The notes: generated from the sequence alone by a model not told the origin. Numbered from the stretch's first letter, positions 50,439 to 59,153 are shown. The stretch: 64,000 bases of DNA from Alicyclobacillus tolerans (GCF_021739485.1 NZ_JAJFNK010000005.1:62001-126000), one strand, 5' to 3'. Made by a program: numbers and translations.

Positions 50439-50885
50439 CTAGTCCTTTTTTTGGAGCATCGAACGCAAAGCGTCCCGATACAACTCGTCCTCGGACCCAG
50501 GCGGCTCGTCCGAACTGGAGGTTGAACTTTTACTCTTATTGACAATCAATCCTTGGCGCAAGGCTGAGCGGTATTCGGCATCGGTCATCGATTCCCCGTC
50601 GTTGGGATCCTCTTGGCGCACCGGGCCATTTTGTCGGTCCGCGTGCGACCATGTTGGCCGATTCGCTTGACCCGTTCGTTCAGCTGGACTCTTGTAGTCG
50701 ACTTTTTCCGCTTGTCCCGCTTGATCCGTCCGGTAGTACTGCGGTCGCGGGTTCACGTCCGGAGGTGTTCCATTGTCGCCCCCCGGGTGGGTCGAGTGGG
50801 CGCTTTTAACCGCTCGCATGTTTATCGAGAGCAAGATGGCGCCCACCACCACGACAGCGACCACGAAGATCACCAGAAATTCCAT
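50439..50885 (-). CDS. Membrane-anchored hypothetical protein with charged tail
   Basis: The product has 148 residues. One hydrophobic helix (residues 2-21, EFLVIFVVAVVVVGAILLSI) is followed by a long polar, Gly/Pro/Asn/Asp-rich region that should be disordered, and a final acidic helix with SEDELYRDALRSMLQ. A pair of similar units, DAEYRSALRQGL and DELYRDALRSML, ends the protein and looks like an internal duplication. The start follows GAGAGGTG. No family is recognised. Confidence 0.65.
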   Translation of the reverse strand: MEFLVIFVVAVVVVGAILLSINMRAVKSAHSTHPGGDNGTPPDVNPRPQYYRTDQAGQAEKVDYKSPAERTGQANRPTWSHADRQNGPVRQEDPNDGESMTDAEYRSALRQGLIVNKSKSSTSSSDEPPGSEDELYRDALRSMLQKKD

Positions 50886-50926
50886 ACGTTCACACCTCTC
50901 TTGCGACGGACGTGTCCGGCATCGAC

Positions 50927-51469
50927 TTACTCCCGGCTCAATTTGGCCGTCACCTGTGAAACGCGGCGGCCTAAAGCACGCCCCAACTCCAAGTCTGCTC
51001 CGGAAGGTAAATTGGGCGGCGCATCAGGGGTCATTTCGACCGGGCAGGTCACACCGACGCCGTAGTAGGAACCGTACAACACGTTTTCCGGTACGTTCCC
51101 CGGCAGTCCGACAATGATCATGCCGTTGTGCAGCATCGGCGTGATCAAGTTCCAAAGCGTCATTTCAATCCCGCCGTGAACGGTGGCTGTCGTACAGAAC
51201 GCCGCACCGACCTTCCCGACGAGTTTCCCTTTGGCCCATAAGTATCCCAGTTTATCGATCCACTGTTTCAACCCCGCACTGATGGTTCCAAAGTGGCCTG
51301 GGCACCCCCAAACGATGGCATCCATGTCTTCCAAAATACGTACTTTGGCCTCGCGAACGTGGTCGATGGTCACCTTGGCACCCGCAACTTCCTGTGCCCC
51401 TTCGGCAACGGATTTGGCCAGAACCTCCGTGTGTCCGTTTTCGCTGTCGTATACTACGTAAATGTTCAT
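50927..51469 (-). CDS. WrbA-like flavodoxin-fold NAD(P)H:quinone oxidoreductase
   Basis: The product has 180 residues. [20 protein letters not shown] is the FMN-phosphate loop (YDSxxGHT), [19 protein letters not shown] and [19 protein letters not shown] are the flavin-ring loops. This pattern belongs to the WrbA/flavodoxin family, which reduces quinones with two electrons. It lies 42 bp upstream of the hypothetical membrane protein. AGAGGG precedes the ATG by five bases. Residue composition is normal for the window. Confidence 0.87.
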   Translation of the reverse strand: MNIYVVYDSENGHTEVLAKSVAEGAQEVAGAKVTIDHVREAKVRILEDMDAIVWGCPGHFGTISAGLKQWIDKLGYLWAKGKLVGKVGAAFCTTATVHGGIEMTLWNLITPMLHNGMIIVGLPGNVPENVLYGSYYGVGVTCPVEMTPDAPPNLPSGADLELGRALGRRVSQVTAKLSRE

Positions 51470-51819
51470 GAGCACCCTCTCTTAATTTGCGCAATGACCT
51501 CGCATCTATTTATGGCTCAATTGCCGAAGATTTATAAATGGTTTTCCCCTGTCGCGCGATTTGTAAAGCGCGATATGAGCTGGTCGCCAGGCAAGTGCAC
51601 CGCCTTCGTTTGCAGCAGCCGCTCCCTGCCTAGCCAGCTTTACTTTGCCATCAAAATGGCGTACACTCTATAGGTCGAGAGTTGCGTTTTATCACGTGTG
51701 AATTGGATGATAAGCCGTTGGTTCTGCACCGATTTGGTTCAGAAACGCAACGGCTTTGTATATTGCTCAAATGGCACGTCAGGAAATTGAGGCCTCCAGG
51801 CGAAGAAAGGGGAATTTGC
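51470..51819. other. 350-bp divergent gap without a gene
   Basis: It separates the flavodoxin gene (minus) from the YdjO-like gene (plus). Some short open frames cross it but none has a ribosome site. A small inverted repeat (TCGCGC with GCGCGA, about 51554-51575) is visible. It should contain both promoters; cold-shock type leader elements are not obvious. Confidence 0.45.
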
Positions 51820-51999
51820 ATGGCATACAATCACGCGAAGAAACCGGTAAGTGAGCATGTCTACGCAGATACGACAGTCTGGCAGTGTTCGGAATGCAAC
51901 TGTTGGTCGAGGGTTGAGTTTGTTTTGGAAGAGGAACCGACATGTCCGTTGTGCAACAGCAAAATGTCTAAAGAAGTTAAGAATATCCGCATCGAATAA
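51820..51999 (+). CDS. ydjO: YdjO-like small zinc-ribbon protein
   Basis: The product has 59 residues. Two Cys pairs, CSEC near residue 23 and CPLC near 42, form a zinc ribbon, as in cold-inducible YdjO of Bacillus (69 residues). AAAGGGG is eight bases before the ATG. The acidic segment between the pairs (FVLEEEP) and basic C-terminus are typical. It may act as a small structural or RNA-interacting protein; function unproven. Confidence 0.8.
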   Translation: MAYNHAKKPVSEHVYADTTVWQCSECNCWSRVEFVLEEEPTCPLCNSKMSKEVKNIRIE

Positions 52000-52105
52000 C
52001 CCCCTTTACTTAGAACAAAGTTGAGGGTCCAACGGGACAGGGTTCTACGAATTCGCGCAGTATGCGATAATCGGGGAAAACGTCTTGGGAGGGGGCCCTC
52101 ATAAT

Positions 52106-53380
52106 ATGCCTGCAATCAACGAGGCCATCATAGTCGGAGGAGGCATCGGTGGTCTGGTCACCGCATTGTCTCTGCACCGCATCGGTGTTTCGGTGCGCGT
52201 GTTTGAAAGCGTTGAAGAAATTCGCGCCCTTGGCGTCGGGATCAACCTACTGCCTCACGCGGTCCGCGTTCTGACGGACCTCGGTTTGGACGACGAACTC
52301 GCCCAAACTGGAATTCCTACCGCTGAACTTTGCTACTTTAACAAATTTGGACAGAGGATCTGGCAAGAGCCTCGAGGCAAACTCGCTGGCTATTTGTGGC
52401 CGCAGTACTCCATCCACCGCGGACGGCTGCAAATGTTGCTGCTGCGCGCTGTTGTCGATCGGCTTGGCCAAGATGCCGTGATTACAGGACACCATTTGAC
52501 CTCTTTTGAAAGCAAGCAGAACCGGGTCATCGCCGTTTTTCAAAACCGGAAGACCGGGGCTGTGCTTCCGTCCTACGAAGCTGATGTCCTCATCGGAGCA
52601 GATGGCATCCACTCAGTCGTCCGCCACAGCTTTTATCCCGACGAAGGACTTCCGAAATTTGCCGGCCGGATTCTGTGGCGAGGGGTCACCGAGTCAGAAC
52701 CGTTCCTTACGGGTCGGTCGATGATTATGGCGGGGTGGAGAGATCAAAAATTTGTCGCCTACCCCGTCTCCCCGGAAGCTGCACAACGCGGTAAATCGCT
52801 GATCAATTGGATTGCCGAACTCAGTGTAAAAGGGGAAGTCCCCCCGCGCAGCGACTGGAACCGGCAGGCTGACAAGGCCGATTTTGCCCCGGCGTTTGCG
52901 AGTTGGAAATTCCCTTGGCTTGACGTGCCAAAGCTCATTGCAGATGCAGAAAACGTCTACGAATTCCCTATGGTCGATCGCGATCCCCTGCCGCGTTGGA
53001 GTTTCGGCCGCGTCACCTTGTTGGGAGATGCCGCCCATCCGATGTACCCGATTGGCTCGAACGGTGCTTCTCAAGCGATCCTCGACGCCAAGGCTTTGGC
53101 TGACGCGCTCGCAGGAAATGGCGGTGCGATAGAGGCCCTGTCTCACTATGAGCAAATGCGGCTCGAGCCCACTGCAGCCATCGTCGCGAGCAACCGCAAG
53201 CAAGGGCCGGAACGAGTCATGCAAATCGTGGAAGAGCGGGCGCCCAACGGGTTCGACGACTTGTACTCTGTGATTTCTCAACAGGAACTCGAAGACATCT
53301 CGCAACAATACAAACAGGTCGCGGGTTTTGACCGCGACCGTCTCAACGCAAACGCCAAACCTCAACAGGGTGCAATATAG
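52106..53380 (+). CDS. FAD-dependent aromatic monooxygenase (salicylate-hydroxylase like)
   Basis: The product has 424 residues. IVGGGIGGLVTALSLHRIG is the N-terminal FAD fold, YEADVLIGADGIHSVVR the DG motif and VTLLGDAAHPMYPIGSNGAS the GD motif of class A flavoprotein hydroxylases. They fit para-hydroxybenzoate-, salicylate- and 3-hydroxybenzoate-6-hydroxylase-type enzymes that add one oxygen to an aromatic ring using NAD(P)H. GGGAGGGGG is ten bases before the ATG. No other aromatic genes are adjacent, so the substrate is open; similar enzymes also act on tetracycline-type drugs. Confidence 0.87.
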   Translation: MPAINEAIIVGGGIGGLVTALSLHRIGVSVRVFESVEEIRALGVGINLLPHAVRVLTDLGLDDELAQTGIPTAELCYFNKFGQRIWQEPRGKLAGYLWPQYSIHRGRLQMLLLRAVVDRLGQDAVITGHHLTSFESKQNRVIAVFQNRKTGAVLPSYEADVLIGADGIHSVVRHSFYPDEGLPKFAGRILWRGVTESEPFLTGRSMIMAGWRDQKFVAYPVSPEAAQRGKSLINWIAELSVKGEVPPRSDWNRQADKADFAPAFASWKFPWLDVPKLIADAENVYEFPMVDRDPLPRWSFGRVTLLGDAAHPMYPIGSNGASQAILDAKALADALAGNGGAIEALSHYEQMRLEPTAAIVASNRKQGPERVMQIVEERAPNGFDDLYSVISQQELEDISQQYKQVAGFDRDRLNANAKPQQGAI

Positions 53381-53403
53381 TACAGGGGCGCACCGTTTCC
53401 TTG

Positions 53404-53437
53404 GCCCGCCACTTCTGGGGGCCTTGCTCTGGCGGGC
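53404..53437. terminator. Inverted repeat between convergent genes
   Basis: GCCCGCCA (53404-53411) pairs with TGGCGGGC (53430-53437) around an 18-base loop. It lies between the stops of two convergent genes; the U-run is poor, so this is a weak bidirectional candidate. Confidence 0.4.
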
Positions 53438-53922
53438 TAATCCAGCTCTTTGACCTTACTCTCTATATCCTGACGCGATTTAGGTTCTGGGATTTGCTCG
53501 GGGTATCCCACCGCCAACAGGCCAATCACTTCATAGCCTTGCGGCACCCCCAGAACCTCGCGGGCGGATTCAGATGCCCCCAGGGACGACCAACGGGTGC
53601 CTCCCCCATCTGCATGGGCGGCCAGGCAAAAGTTTTGGGCAAAGCACGACGCAGCGATGATGTTTTCCCGGTGCTCCAATTCTGTTTTGCCTGGGATGGA
53701 AAGGATAGCAAGCAAAATGGGCGCCCCGGCAAAGTTGGTTTTGTGGTGCAGTTTCTCCCGCGTCTGCGGACCGACCGTCAGGACTTCCCAGGGCTCGGTA
53801 TTGCGGTGGTTTGGTGCATATGCGGCGGTTTGAAGCCACGACATCAAGCGTGCGCGATCGATCGGGTCTTTTTTAAATTCCTTGATATTCCGGCGGGTCA
53901 CAATGGCCTTGAACGCGTCCAC
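53437..53922 (-). CDS. Nitroreductase-family flavoprotein
   Basis: The product has 161 residues from a GTG start after AAGGAGGTG. FKAIVTRRNIKEF is the FMN-phosphate arm (RRSxRxF type), TAAYAPNHRNTEPWEVLTV matches the family, and GVPQGYEVIGLLAVGYPEQI the C-terminal loop. It is short, so it should be the smaller NfnB/YdjA-like type that works as a dimer. It would reduce nitro groups, quinones or flavins using NAD(P)H. It converges on the monooxygenase gene. Confidence 0.87.
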   Translation of the reverse strand: MDAFKAIVTRRNIKEFKKDPIDRARLMSWLQTAAYAPNHRNTEPWEVLTVGPQTREKLHHKTNFAGAPILLAILSIPGKTELEHRENIIAASCFAQNFCLAAHADGGGTRWSSLGASESAREVLGVPQGYEVIGLLAVGYPEQIPEPKSRQDIESKVKELD

Positions 53923-54085
53923 GTCCCTGCACCTCCTTGGTTTCAAGCTGACTTTATTTTAAACCATCGCGATTCTCTTAAACATCACGATTGGAGAAAA
54001 ACAGCAAACTGGTCGTCGTATTTAGTCGGCTGGAACTGTATGAGTTCGTATTCAGCAATGCGGTTTTGATGGATATCTCGTTCAT

Positions 54086-54934
54086 TCATTGCAGTCTATG
54101 GTTGTGCAGTGTACGGTCGTTGGGCGGAACTTCCGTTGTAGGGAACCGATCTACTAGATCGTTCAGCCCTCTTCGCAGCACCTCGCCTCCAACGGGACGT
54201 CCGTGTCCAGTGACGGCGAAATTTGGCCGCAGCTCTGCCAAACGTTTGACCGACGCGTACGCTTGTTCCCAGTCCATTGTGAAGTATGCCGGCGGCCCAT
54301 TGAACTCGATGTCCTGCACCAGAACGTGAAACAGCGATTCCTGTTTTACGGTAATAAACGCATCGCCAGCAACCAACGCACCATCACGCGGGCGAAAGAA
54401 CGAGACATGACCTGGGGTATGTCCAGGCGTGTGCAGCCACTGCCAGTCATCCAGAAAAGGAACGCTTCCATCACTCGGGAGCGCACGTAAGTCACCGTGG
54501 ATACGGATGCCGTGATGGGGAAAGAATGGCGAGACCGTGCTCACGAGTCCGCCGCCAGCCATCGCGTTCCCGGGTGGATAATCGCGTTCTCCCGTCAGAT
54601 ACGGGAGTTCCTCTTCATGAGCATAGACAGGCACGTTCCAATCATCAATCAACGCTTGCAGTGCACCAACGTGATCAAAATGTCCGTGGGTGAGCACAAT
54701 TGCTTGTGGGCGCGCCCGAGGGCCAAATCGCGCTTCGGCTTCAGCGATGATAACAGGGGCCCTTCTTGGCATGCCTGCATCGATCAGGATCCACGGATTG
54801 GCTGTATCTGGTTGGCCAATCATTGCGATATTAGCAATTTGTACGGTATAGCTGTACAGGTCAGGCGCCACACACAGCCCAGCACCACTGGTAATCGAGG
54901 TCATCGGGATTGCATGTTCATATGTGGAATCCAT
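54086..54934 (-). CDS. Metallo-beta-lactamase-fold hydrolase
   Basis: The product has 282 residues. The zinc motif THGHFDHVG is near 82, with further ligand positions in the His of TPGHTPGH and an Asp in VAGDAF, and a late His in TGHGRP. ATP-independent hydrolase of the glyoxalase-II/quorum-lactonase type is likely; the specific activity is not determined. The start ATG at 54934 is six bases after GGAGG. It is monocistronic. Confidence 0.87.
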   Translation of the reverse strand: MDSTYEHAIPMTSITSGAGLCVAPDLYSYTVQIANIAMIGQPDTANPWILIDAGMPRRAPVIIAEAEARFGPRARPQAIVLTHGHFDHVGALQALIDDWNVPVYAHEEELPYLTGERDYPPGNAMAGGGLVSTVSPFFPHHGIRIHGDLRALPSDGSVPFLDDWQWLHTPGHTPGHVSFFRPRDGALVAGDAFITVKQESLFHVLVQDIEFNGPPAYFTMDWEQAYASVKRLAELRPNFAVTGHGRPVGGEVLRRGLNDLVDRFPTTEVPPNDRTLHNHRLQ

Positions 54935-55102
54935 CAACATCCTCCGCTTTCCATACGATTGACGCTAGGATATCCTTTTCCCGAAGTGTTAGTCGCATTT
55001 ACAATCATTTGCATACGGCTTGAAAGCAATTCGTGTGCAGCCGAACGGTCGCTTCACAACATCGAAAAGCGAAGATTCCGAATGAGGTGCACGAAGTGGG
55101 CG

Positions 55103-55723
55103 TCACAATTGACCTTTTCTCATCTTTGCTCGTCGTTTATGGCGAAGTTTTAATCCAAAATAAATTCCTACGAGCAGAACCAGCACAATAATCGCTGGCA
55201 CCATGTATTGATGGAGCACCTGGTGATAACGCGTCCATTCTATGCCGATGTACTTACCGACAACAATAAACACACCCGCCCACACCACGGCACTCACAGC
55301 GTTGTAAATCGTGAAAACCGCAAAGGACATCTTGTTGATCCCAGCCAGGTATGGAATCAACACGCGAATGCCAGCGATGAATTTCCCGAACAACACCACG
55401 GGGCTTTGGTATTTCTGGAACATCGCATTCGCTTTATCCAAACGTTCGTTGGTGATTCCAATGTATTTCCCAAAGCGAACAATTACGGGTCGACCGAGAA
55501 AGCGACCTATTCCGTAGGCAATCGTGGAGCCCAGGATATTCCCTAAACTTGCCGTAACCAACAGCGGTATCAACCTGAATACATGCTGCGTCCAGGCGAT
55601 GCCTGAGATGGTCAACGTTGTTTCTGCCGGAAACGGGATTCCGAGATTCTCCATAAATAAGATGAAAAACACACCGATATACCCGTAATGGTGAATCAGA
55701 GTTTGGATGTCAAAGTGGTGCAA
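55103..55723 (-). CDS. DedA-family membrane protein
   Basis: The product has 206 residues with five hydrophobic segments. It begins with a His-rich polar stretch and has the DedA hallmarks: MENLGIPFPAETTLTISG (E and P re-entrant loop), GNILGSTIAYGIGRFLGRPV and RVLIPYLAGINKMSF with the conserved Arg. DedA proteins are proton-driven flippases (recent work: undecaprenyl phosphate or phosphatidylethanolamine recycling). TTG start after AAGGGGAGAG. The next gene, divergent, encodes a BcrC-like phosphatase, so both may serve lipid-carrier recycling. Confidence 0.88.
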   Translation of the reverse strand: MHHFDIQTLIHHYGYIGVFFILFMENLGIPFPAETTLTISGIAWTQHVFRLIPLLVTASLGNILGSTIAYGIGRFLGRPVIVRFGKYIGITNERLDKANAMFQKYQSPVVLFGKFIAGIRVLIPYLAGINKMSFAVFTIYNAVSAVVWAGVFIVVGKYIGIEWTRYHQVLHQYMVPAIIVLVLLVGIYFGLKLRHKRRAKMRKGQL

Positions 55724-55926
55724 ATAACTCTCCCCTTATTTAATTTTTGCCGTTCTTATAAACTGCAAATATTACGAATCCAACACCGGCAACTGTGTTA
55801 TTTAGCGTACCCATTATGAAGACTGTCCACAAGTACTAGTGTCCCGCAAAACGAGAGACCTTCCATGACGCATGACCTCGCACCACCTCAGGGTTTGTCT
55901 TCATATCAAAAGACGGCATAAGGAGA

Positions 55927-55957
55927 AAAAAAGTTCATGGAACGCATGAACTTTTTT
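55927..55957. terminator. Bidirectional intrinsic-terminator-like hairpin in a divergent gap
   Basis: A6-GTTCATG (55927-55939) pairs with CATGAAC-T6 (55945-55957) around GAACG: seven G/C-containing pairs extended by six A-U pairs with a U-run. It lies 55 bp upstream of the BcrC-like start, within a divergent region, so it has no gene to end unless it acts on the leader. Confidence 0.7.
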
Positions 55958-55987
55958 GCCGTTTACACGGTCTTTACAATTGATTAA
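55937..55987 (+). CDS. Possible 16-residue leader peptide
   Basis: AAGGAG (55920-55925) is followed 11 bases later by ATG and 16 codons (MERMNFFAVYTVFTID) before TAA, ending 24 bp before the BcrC-like start. The ORF spans the terminator-like hairpin, so ribosomes on it would disturb the stem. This is a hypothesis from layout; it could be chance. Confidence 0.3.
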   Translation: MERMNFFAVYTVFTID

Positions 55988-56011
55988 CATACAGCGCATG
56001 GGAGTGAGTTC

Positions 56012-56650
56012 ATGATTCACAATGCATTTTTGAATCCGTTCGATTCTACGGTTTATCACTGGATTAATGGATTGGCAGGACATAGCCACCTGTTGGATGT
56101 CGTCATGATTTTCTTTGCCAAGGATGCCCTTGAGATCTACGCAGTGTTGTTCGTCGTTGCGTGGTTCGCTTTGCCAAAAAAGGACATTCAACATCGACAT
56201 GCATTAGTTGTGGCGGGTTTTTCCGGCATTTTGGCGTTGCTGATCAACGTGGTCATTTCCCACATCTGGTTCCGTCCGCGCCCATTTACCGTATTTCATA
56301 AAGGAACATTCACACAACTGGTTCCGCACAGTGCGGATGCCTCTTTTCCAAGTGATCACGCATCCGGCAGCTTCGGTTTTGCGGCAGGGTCTTGGGGACA
56401 TAACACGAAGTGGATCAGCCATACCTTTACGGTCATCGCAGTCATCGTCATGTTCGCCCGCGTATACGTTGGCGTCCATTATCCAACCGATGTCATCGGC
56501 GGTATGATTATAGGTATCGTCGCCGGAAAAGTCATGTGGAAGTTCCAGCGTCTGCTCTTCCCGCTCACATCGTTTGTGGCGAAGGTTTTTAAGTTGGGTC
56601 CAACTGCAAAGGTGGCAAAGCACGCCCGGTCGTCGACGCGGTCGATGTGA
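56012..56650 (+). CDS. PAP2-family phosphatase, BcrC-like undecaprenyl-diphosphatase
   Basis: The product has 212 residues with six hydrophobic helices. The three acid-phosphatase motifs are present: RPRPF near residue 90, PSDHASG near 117 and RVYVGVHYPTDV near 151 with the catalytic His. The opening INGLAGHSHLLD resembles BcrC of Bacillus, which recycles undecaprenyl pyrophosphate and gives bacitracin resistance. GGGAGTGAG precedes the ATG. A strong terminator follows. A hairpin and short ORF upstream could give conditional expression. Confidence 0.87.
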   Translation: MIHNAFLNPFDSTVYHWINGLAGHSHLLDVVMIFFAKDALEIYAVLFVVAWFALPKKDIQHRHALVVAGFSGILALLINVVISHIWFRPRPFTVFHKGTFTQLVPHSADASFPSDHASGSFGFAAGSWGHNTKWISHTFTVIAVIVMFARVYVGVHYPTDVIGGMIIGIVAGKVMWKFQRLLFPLTSFVAKVFKLGPTAKVAKHARSSTRSM

Positions 56651-56697
56651 GTCGTGTAGATCGGTGTAGGTCGTGGAATAGGAAATAGGCAATAGGA

Positions 56698-56730
56698 ACC
56701 CCGCAGGAACAAGAACCTGCGGGGTGTCTT
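56698..56730 (+). terminator. Intrinsic terminator of the BcrC-like gene
   Basis: ACCCCGCAGG (56698-56707) pairs perfectly with CCTGCGGGGT (56716-56725) around AACAAGAA, then GTCTTCGTT. It would end the plus-strand transcript. Confidence 0.8.
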
Positions 56731-56780
56731 CGTTATCTGGTCTAGGTCTTCGGTTTGGTCTATGTGGTCTCGGTCTGCCG

Positions 56781-56816
56781 TTTGGACTATGGTTTGGACT
56801 ATGGTTTGGACTATGG
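56781..56816 (+). repeat. Three tandem 12-bp repeats beside a stop codon
   Basis: TTTGGACTATGG is repeated exactly at 56781, 56793 and 56805. The stop of the minus-strand membrane protein (56818-56820) lies two bases beyond. Confidence 0.85.
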
Positions 56817-56817
56817 T

Positions 56818-57672
56818 CTAAACCTTTCTGCGAGCTTTCCAAACATTAAATGACCAGCTCGTCACAGCGCCCACGCCCACGAACCAAAAGATCGCGAACA
56901 GAAGAATTCCGATAAAGGGAATGTTGGTCACGGCCATCATCAAACCCGATCCGATTAGACTGAGTACCCAAACCGGGCGTTCCATGGGCGAATTGCGCAT
57001 CGCCAGTTTACCAATCCACAAAGATACGATTGAGAATCCTATGACACCAGCGACAGCGTATAAAATTATGAATAATCCTGTTAACGGCAAACCAAGAACC
57101 GTCACGGCGAGGAGTGTGCTGATCGCCAAAACCACAACACTCGTTAACACCCCTGTTACCCCAACCCGTCGCACAGATTGTTCAATGGAGTGAAGCGGCG
57201 CATGGATTTGATGGCGAAGAGCAAAGCAAATCAACACGGACAGGATCACAAGTCCAATGCTTAGAGCCAGCATCGCAGCCCACAGCAAAAGAACGAATGT
57301 GCCACCAAACAAGGCACCATTCCAAAACGGTGTCATTAAAGATACGTGATACACGGCATTCACATGGGCGCCAGGGTCTTGACGAATGCTTCCCCCGAGG
57401 TCCACCACAATTCCCGAACGAGATGTTGAGGTTAAGTGAATGTTTCCATCGATGACCACAAGAATCTCAGACACATCTCCAGACACCGTCACATCGTGTC
57501 CCAAGACGACGACGTCTTCTACAAATTGACCTCTTTGAACGGTCGTGGTTTGTTGGCTGACAATCGCTTCTCGATAAGTTGCAGCATATGCCGTTGAAGA
57601 AGGCATCAAGGACAACGCCACCACGAAACACGCAGCCCAGAAAATTCCGACGCGATGCAAGAACTTTTTCAT
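56818..57672 (-). CDS. Signal-peptide membrane protein with bactofilin-like outer domain
   Basis: The product has 284 residues. A signal helix ends at AYA-AT; residues 35-105 are beta-rich with Val-Gly-Asp periodicity (VVVLGHDVTVSGDVSE), like the polymer-forming bactofilin fold, but on the outside. Four hydrophobic helices follow, and a charged end. It is the third gene of an ECF sigma operon, its ATG overlapping the anti-sigma stop. It may be the output protein of the operon, or a sensor. No known family by motif. Confidence 0.68.
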   Translation of the reverse strand: MKKFLHRVGIFWAACFVVALSLMPSSTAYAATYREAIVSQQTTTVQRGQFVEDVVVLGHDVTVSGDVSEILVVIDGNIHLTSTSRSGIVVDLGGSIRQDPGAHVNAVYHVSLMTPFWNGALFGGTFVLLLWAAMLALSIGLVILSVLICFALRHQIHAPLHSIEQSVRRVGVTGVLTSVVVLAISTLLAVTVLGLPLTGLFIILYAVAGVIGFSIVSLWIGKLAMRNSPMERPVWVLSLIGSGLMMAVTNIPFIGILLFAIFWFVGVGAVTSWSFNVWKARRKV

Positions 57673-58172
57673 GAGACAACCTCGCTTTGCGTGGCGCGAT
57701 GCAACCGAAAAAGAGCCACAAGCGATGAGCCAGCAAGCAAAATGCAGAAAACCACAAGCACGGCCAGCCACAAGTGCCCCATGGAGTTCAGCATGTAAAT
57801 GCCCCCACGGACGACCGTTACCGTCAAACGGAACAGAGCCCTGACAATCATTCCAAACGGTGAGACCACCAGCACCGTTATGACTCCCCCGCCCAAAAGG
57901 GCAAACACGAGGTACAGGACGGTCAATCGCCGTGCTTGAACCCCTTGGTGGGACGCTTCGATTGCCTGAGCAATTCGTTCCTCCAAACCGAGTGGCGCGA
58001 CGACGTTTTCGAATGACGTTCTCAACAAGTTGGTCATCTTTTTTATTTCAGCCAGCTGATTCTGACAATCCGTGCACTGCGTCAGATGGGCTTCAACGAG
58101 AACCCGCTCCGTTGCAGACAACTCTCCGTCCACATAGCCTGACAATAACTCTTGTATGGATCCGCATTTCAT
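57669..58172 (-). CDS. Zinc-binding (ZAS) anti-sigma factor
   Basis: The product has 167 residues. ELSGYVDGELSA-type opening (LLSGYVDGELSATERVLVEA) and HLTQCTDC give the H-x3-C-x2-C zinc site of ZAS anti-sigma factors (H29, C33, C36, with C3). Two membrane segments follow near 85-108 and 128-152 with a short loop. It should hold the sigma factor encoded just upstream until a membrane signal arrives. It overlaps both neighbours by four bases (ATGA). Confidence 0.9.
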   Translation of the reverse strand: MKCGSIQELLSGYVDGELSATERVLVEAHLTQCTDCQNQLAEIKKMTNLLRTSFENVVAPLGLEERIAQAIEASHQGVQARRLTVLYLVFALLGGGVITVLVVSPFGMIVRALFRLTVTVVRGGIYMLNSMGHLWLAVLVVFCILLAGSSLVALFRLHRATQSEVVS

Positions 58173-58702
58173 GGCGCATTCCCCCTTTCGTTTGCTAACA
58201 AGAGACGAAGTTGAGCGCGGGCGTGATGCAATCTGGAGCGCACGGTACCCACTGGAATGTCGAGAATTTTAGAAAGCTCTTCATAATCAAATCCTTGCAG
58301 TTCGCGCAAAACAAGAATGCTGCGCTGTTCGTGATTCAATCTGCCCAACGCCTGTTCAAGGTCCAAACGCAGTTCCGCAGCGTGGTTGGCATCCTTGGCA
58401 ATCTCATCCGGATCTAGGGGTGACAAACGATGCTTTTCGTTGCGATGGAGCCAATCAAGGGCTGTCCGAACGGTGATGCGTGCAAGCCACGTTGGGAATG
58501 CGCGTTCATCGTGCAATCCCTTCAAAGATTGATGTACCTTCATAAAAGCCTCTTGCGTGATATCCTCCGCATCCGGTTTGCTGCGAACCACACCGTATGC
58601 CGTTTGAAAAACGAAATTTTTATAATTTCGAACTAACATCGTAAACGCTTCGCCATGGCCTCGTTTAGCGGTTCGGATGAGGTTTACATCATTTTGGTTC
58701 AA
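58169..58702 (-). CDS. ECF-type RNA polymerase sigma factor
   Basis: The product has about 177 residues. Region 2 (FQTAYGVVRSKPDAEDITQE then AFMKVHQSL) and region 4 (LNHEQRSILVLRELQGFDYE, then IPVGTVRSRLHHAR) are clear. The start is uncertain: TTG at 58702 after GGTGGGGG gives a normal ECF length; an in-frame ATG at 58777/58774 after GGAGG would add a hydrophobic N-terminus (YAWLDLLIALIILGG). A possible self-promoter TGGAAC-N14-CGT lies at 58811-58789. The operon sigma, anti-sigma, membrane protein is a typical cell-envelope stress unit. Confidence 0.9.
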   Translation of the reverse strand: MNQNDVNLIRTAKRGHGEAFTMLVRNYKNFVFQTAYGVVRSKPDAEDITQEAFMKVHQSLKGLHDERAFPTWLARITVRTALDWLHRNEKHRLSPLDPDEIAKDANHAAELRLDLEQALGRLNHEQRSILVLRELQGFDYEELSKILDIPVGTVRSRLHHARAQLRLLLANERGNAP

Positions 58703-59153
58703 ACATTCAACACCCCCACCCTCGACGCCCCCAAGAATGATTAAAGCAATCAGTAAATCGAGCCAAGCATACATCATACCTCCAAAACACGCCACAAGGT
58801 GCCACGTTCCATCCTGTGACTCAAGAAATCCATTTCATTAAAAATTGTGTTTCATCAAGAATTTCATTTCATTGAACCGGGGTGTTGCTGCTCGAGTGAT
58901 TCACGCGAGTCCGGCCAGCACACTTCAGTTGAGAATTCGATTTTATAAGAAAGGACGTCATAAATGTCGATTGAGTTCACGATTGTTCCCTGCGTGGAGC
59001 AGGAAAGTGACCTCAGGCATGGAATATTTTGAGTGAGTTCAGTAAATTCCCAGCTCGCCGCTCCTCCCGTTGCTTTGTAACAAGACGACCGGAAGGAACG
59101 CCGGATGATTCCCAATGTCGACCTGGGCAAACACACAATGGAGACACGATGAA
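58703..59153. other. 451-bp divergent gap between the sigma and AEC genes
   Basis: It holds the sigma-operon promoter region, with TGGAAC and CGT elements read on the minus strand at about 58811-58789. AATTTCATTTCATT-like A/T repeats occur at 58830-58875. A possible hydrophobic extension of the sigma frame covers 58703-58777. No other convincing gene is seen. Confidence 0.5.

Noticed and set aside
49022-50545. Longer start of the cortex glycosidase
   Set aside because: The 82 extra residues are Arg/Cys-rich, unlike the family, and a perfect Shine-Dalgarno precedes the GTG at 50299.
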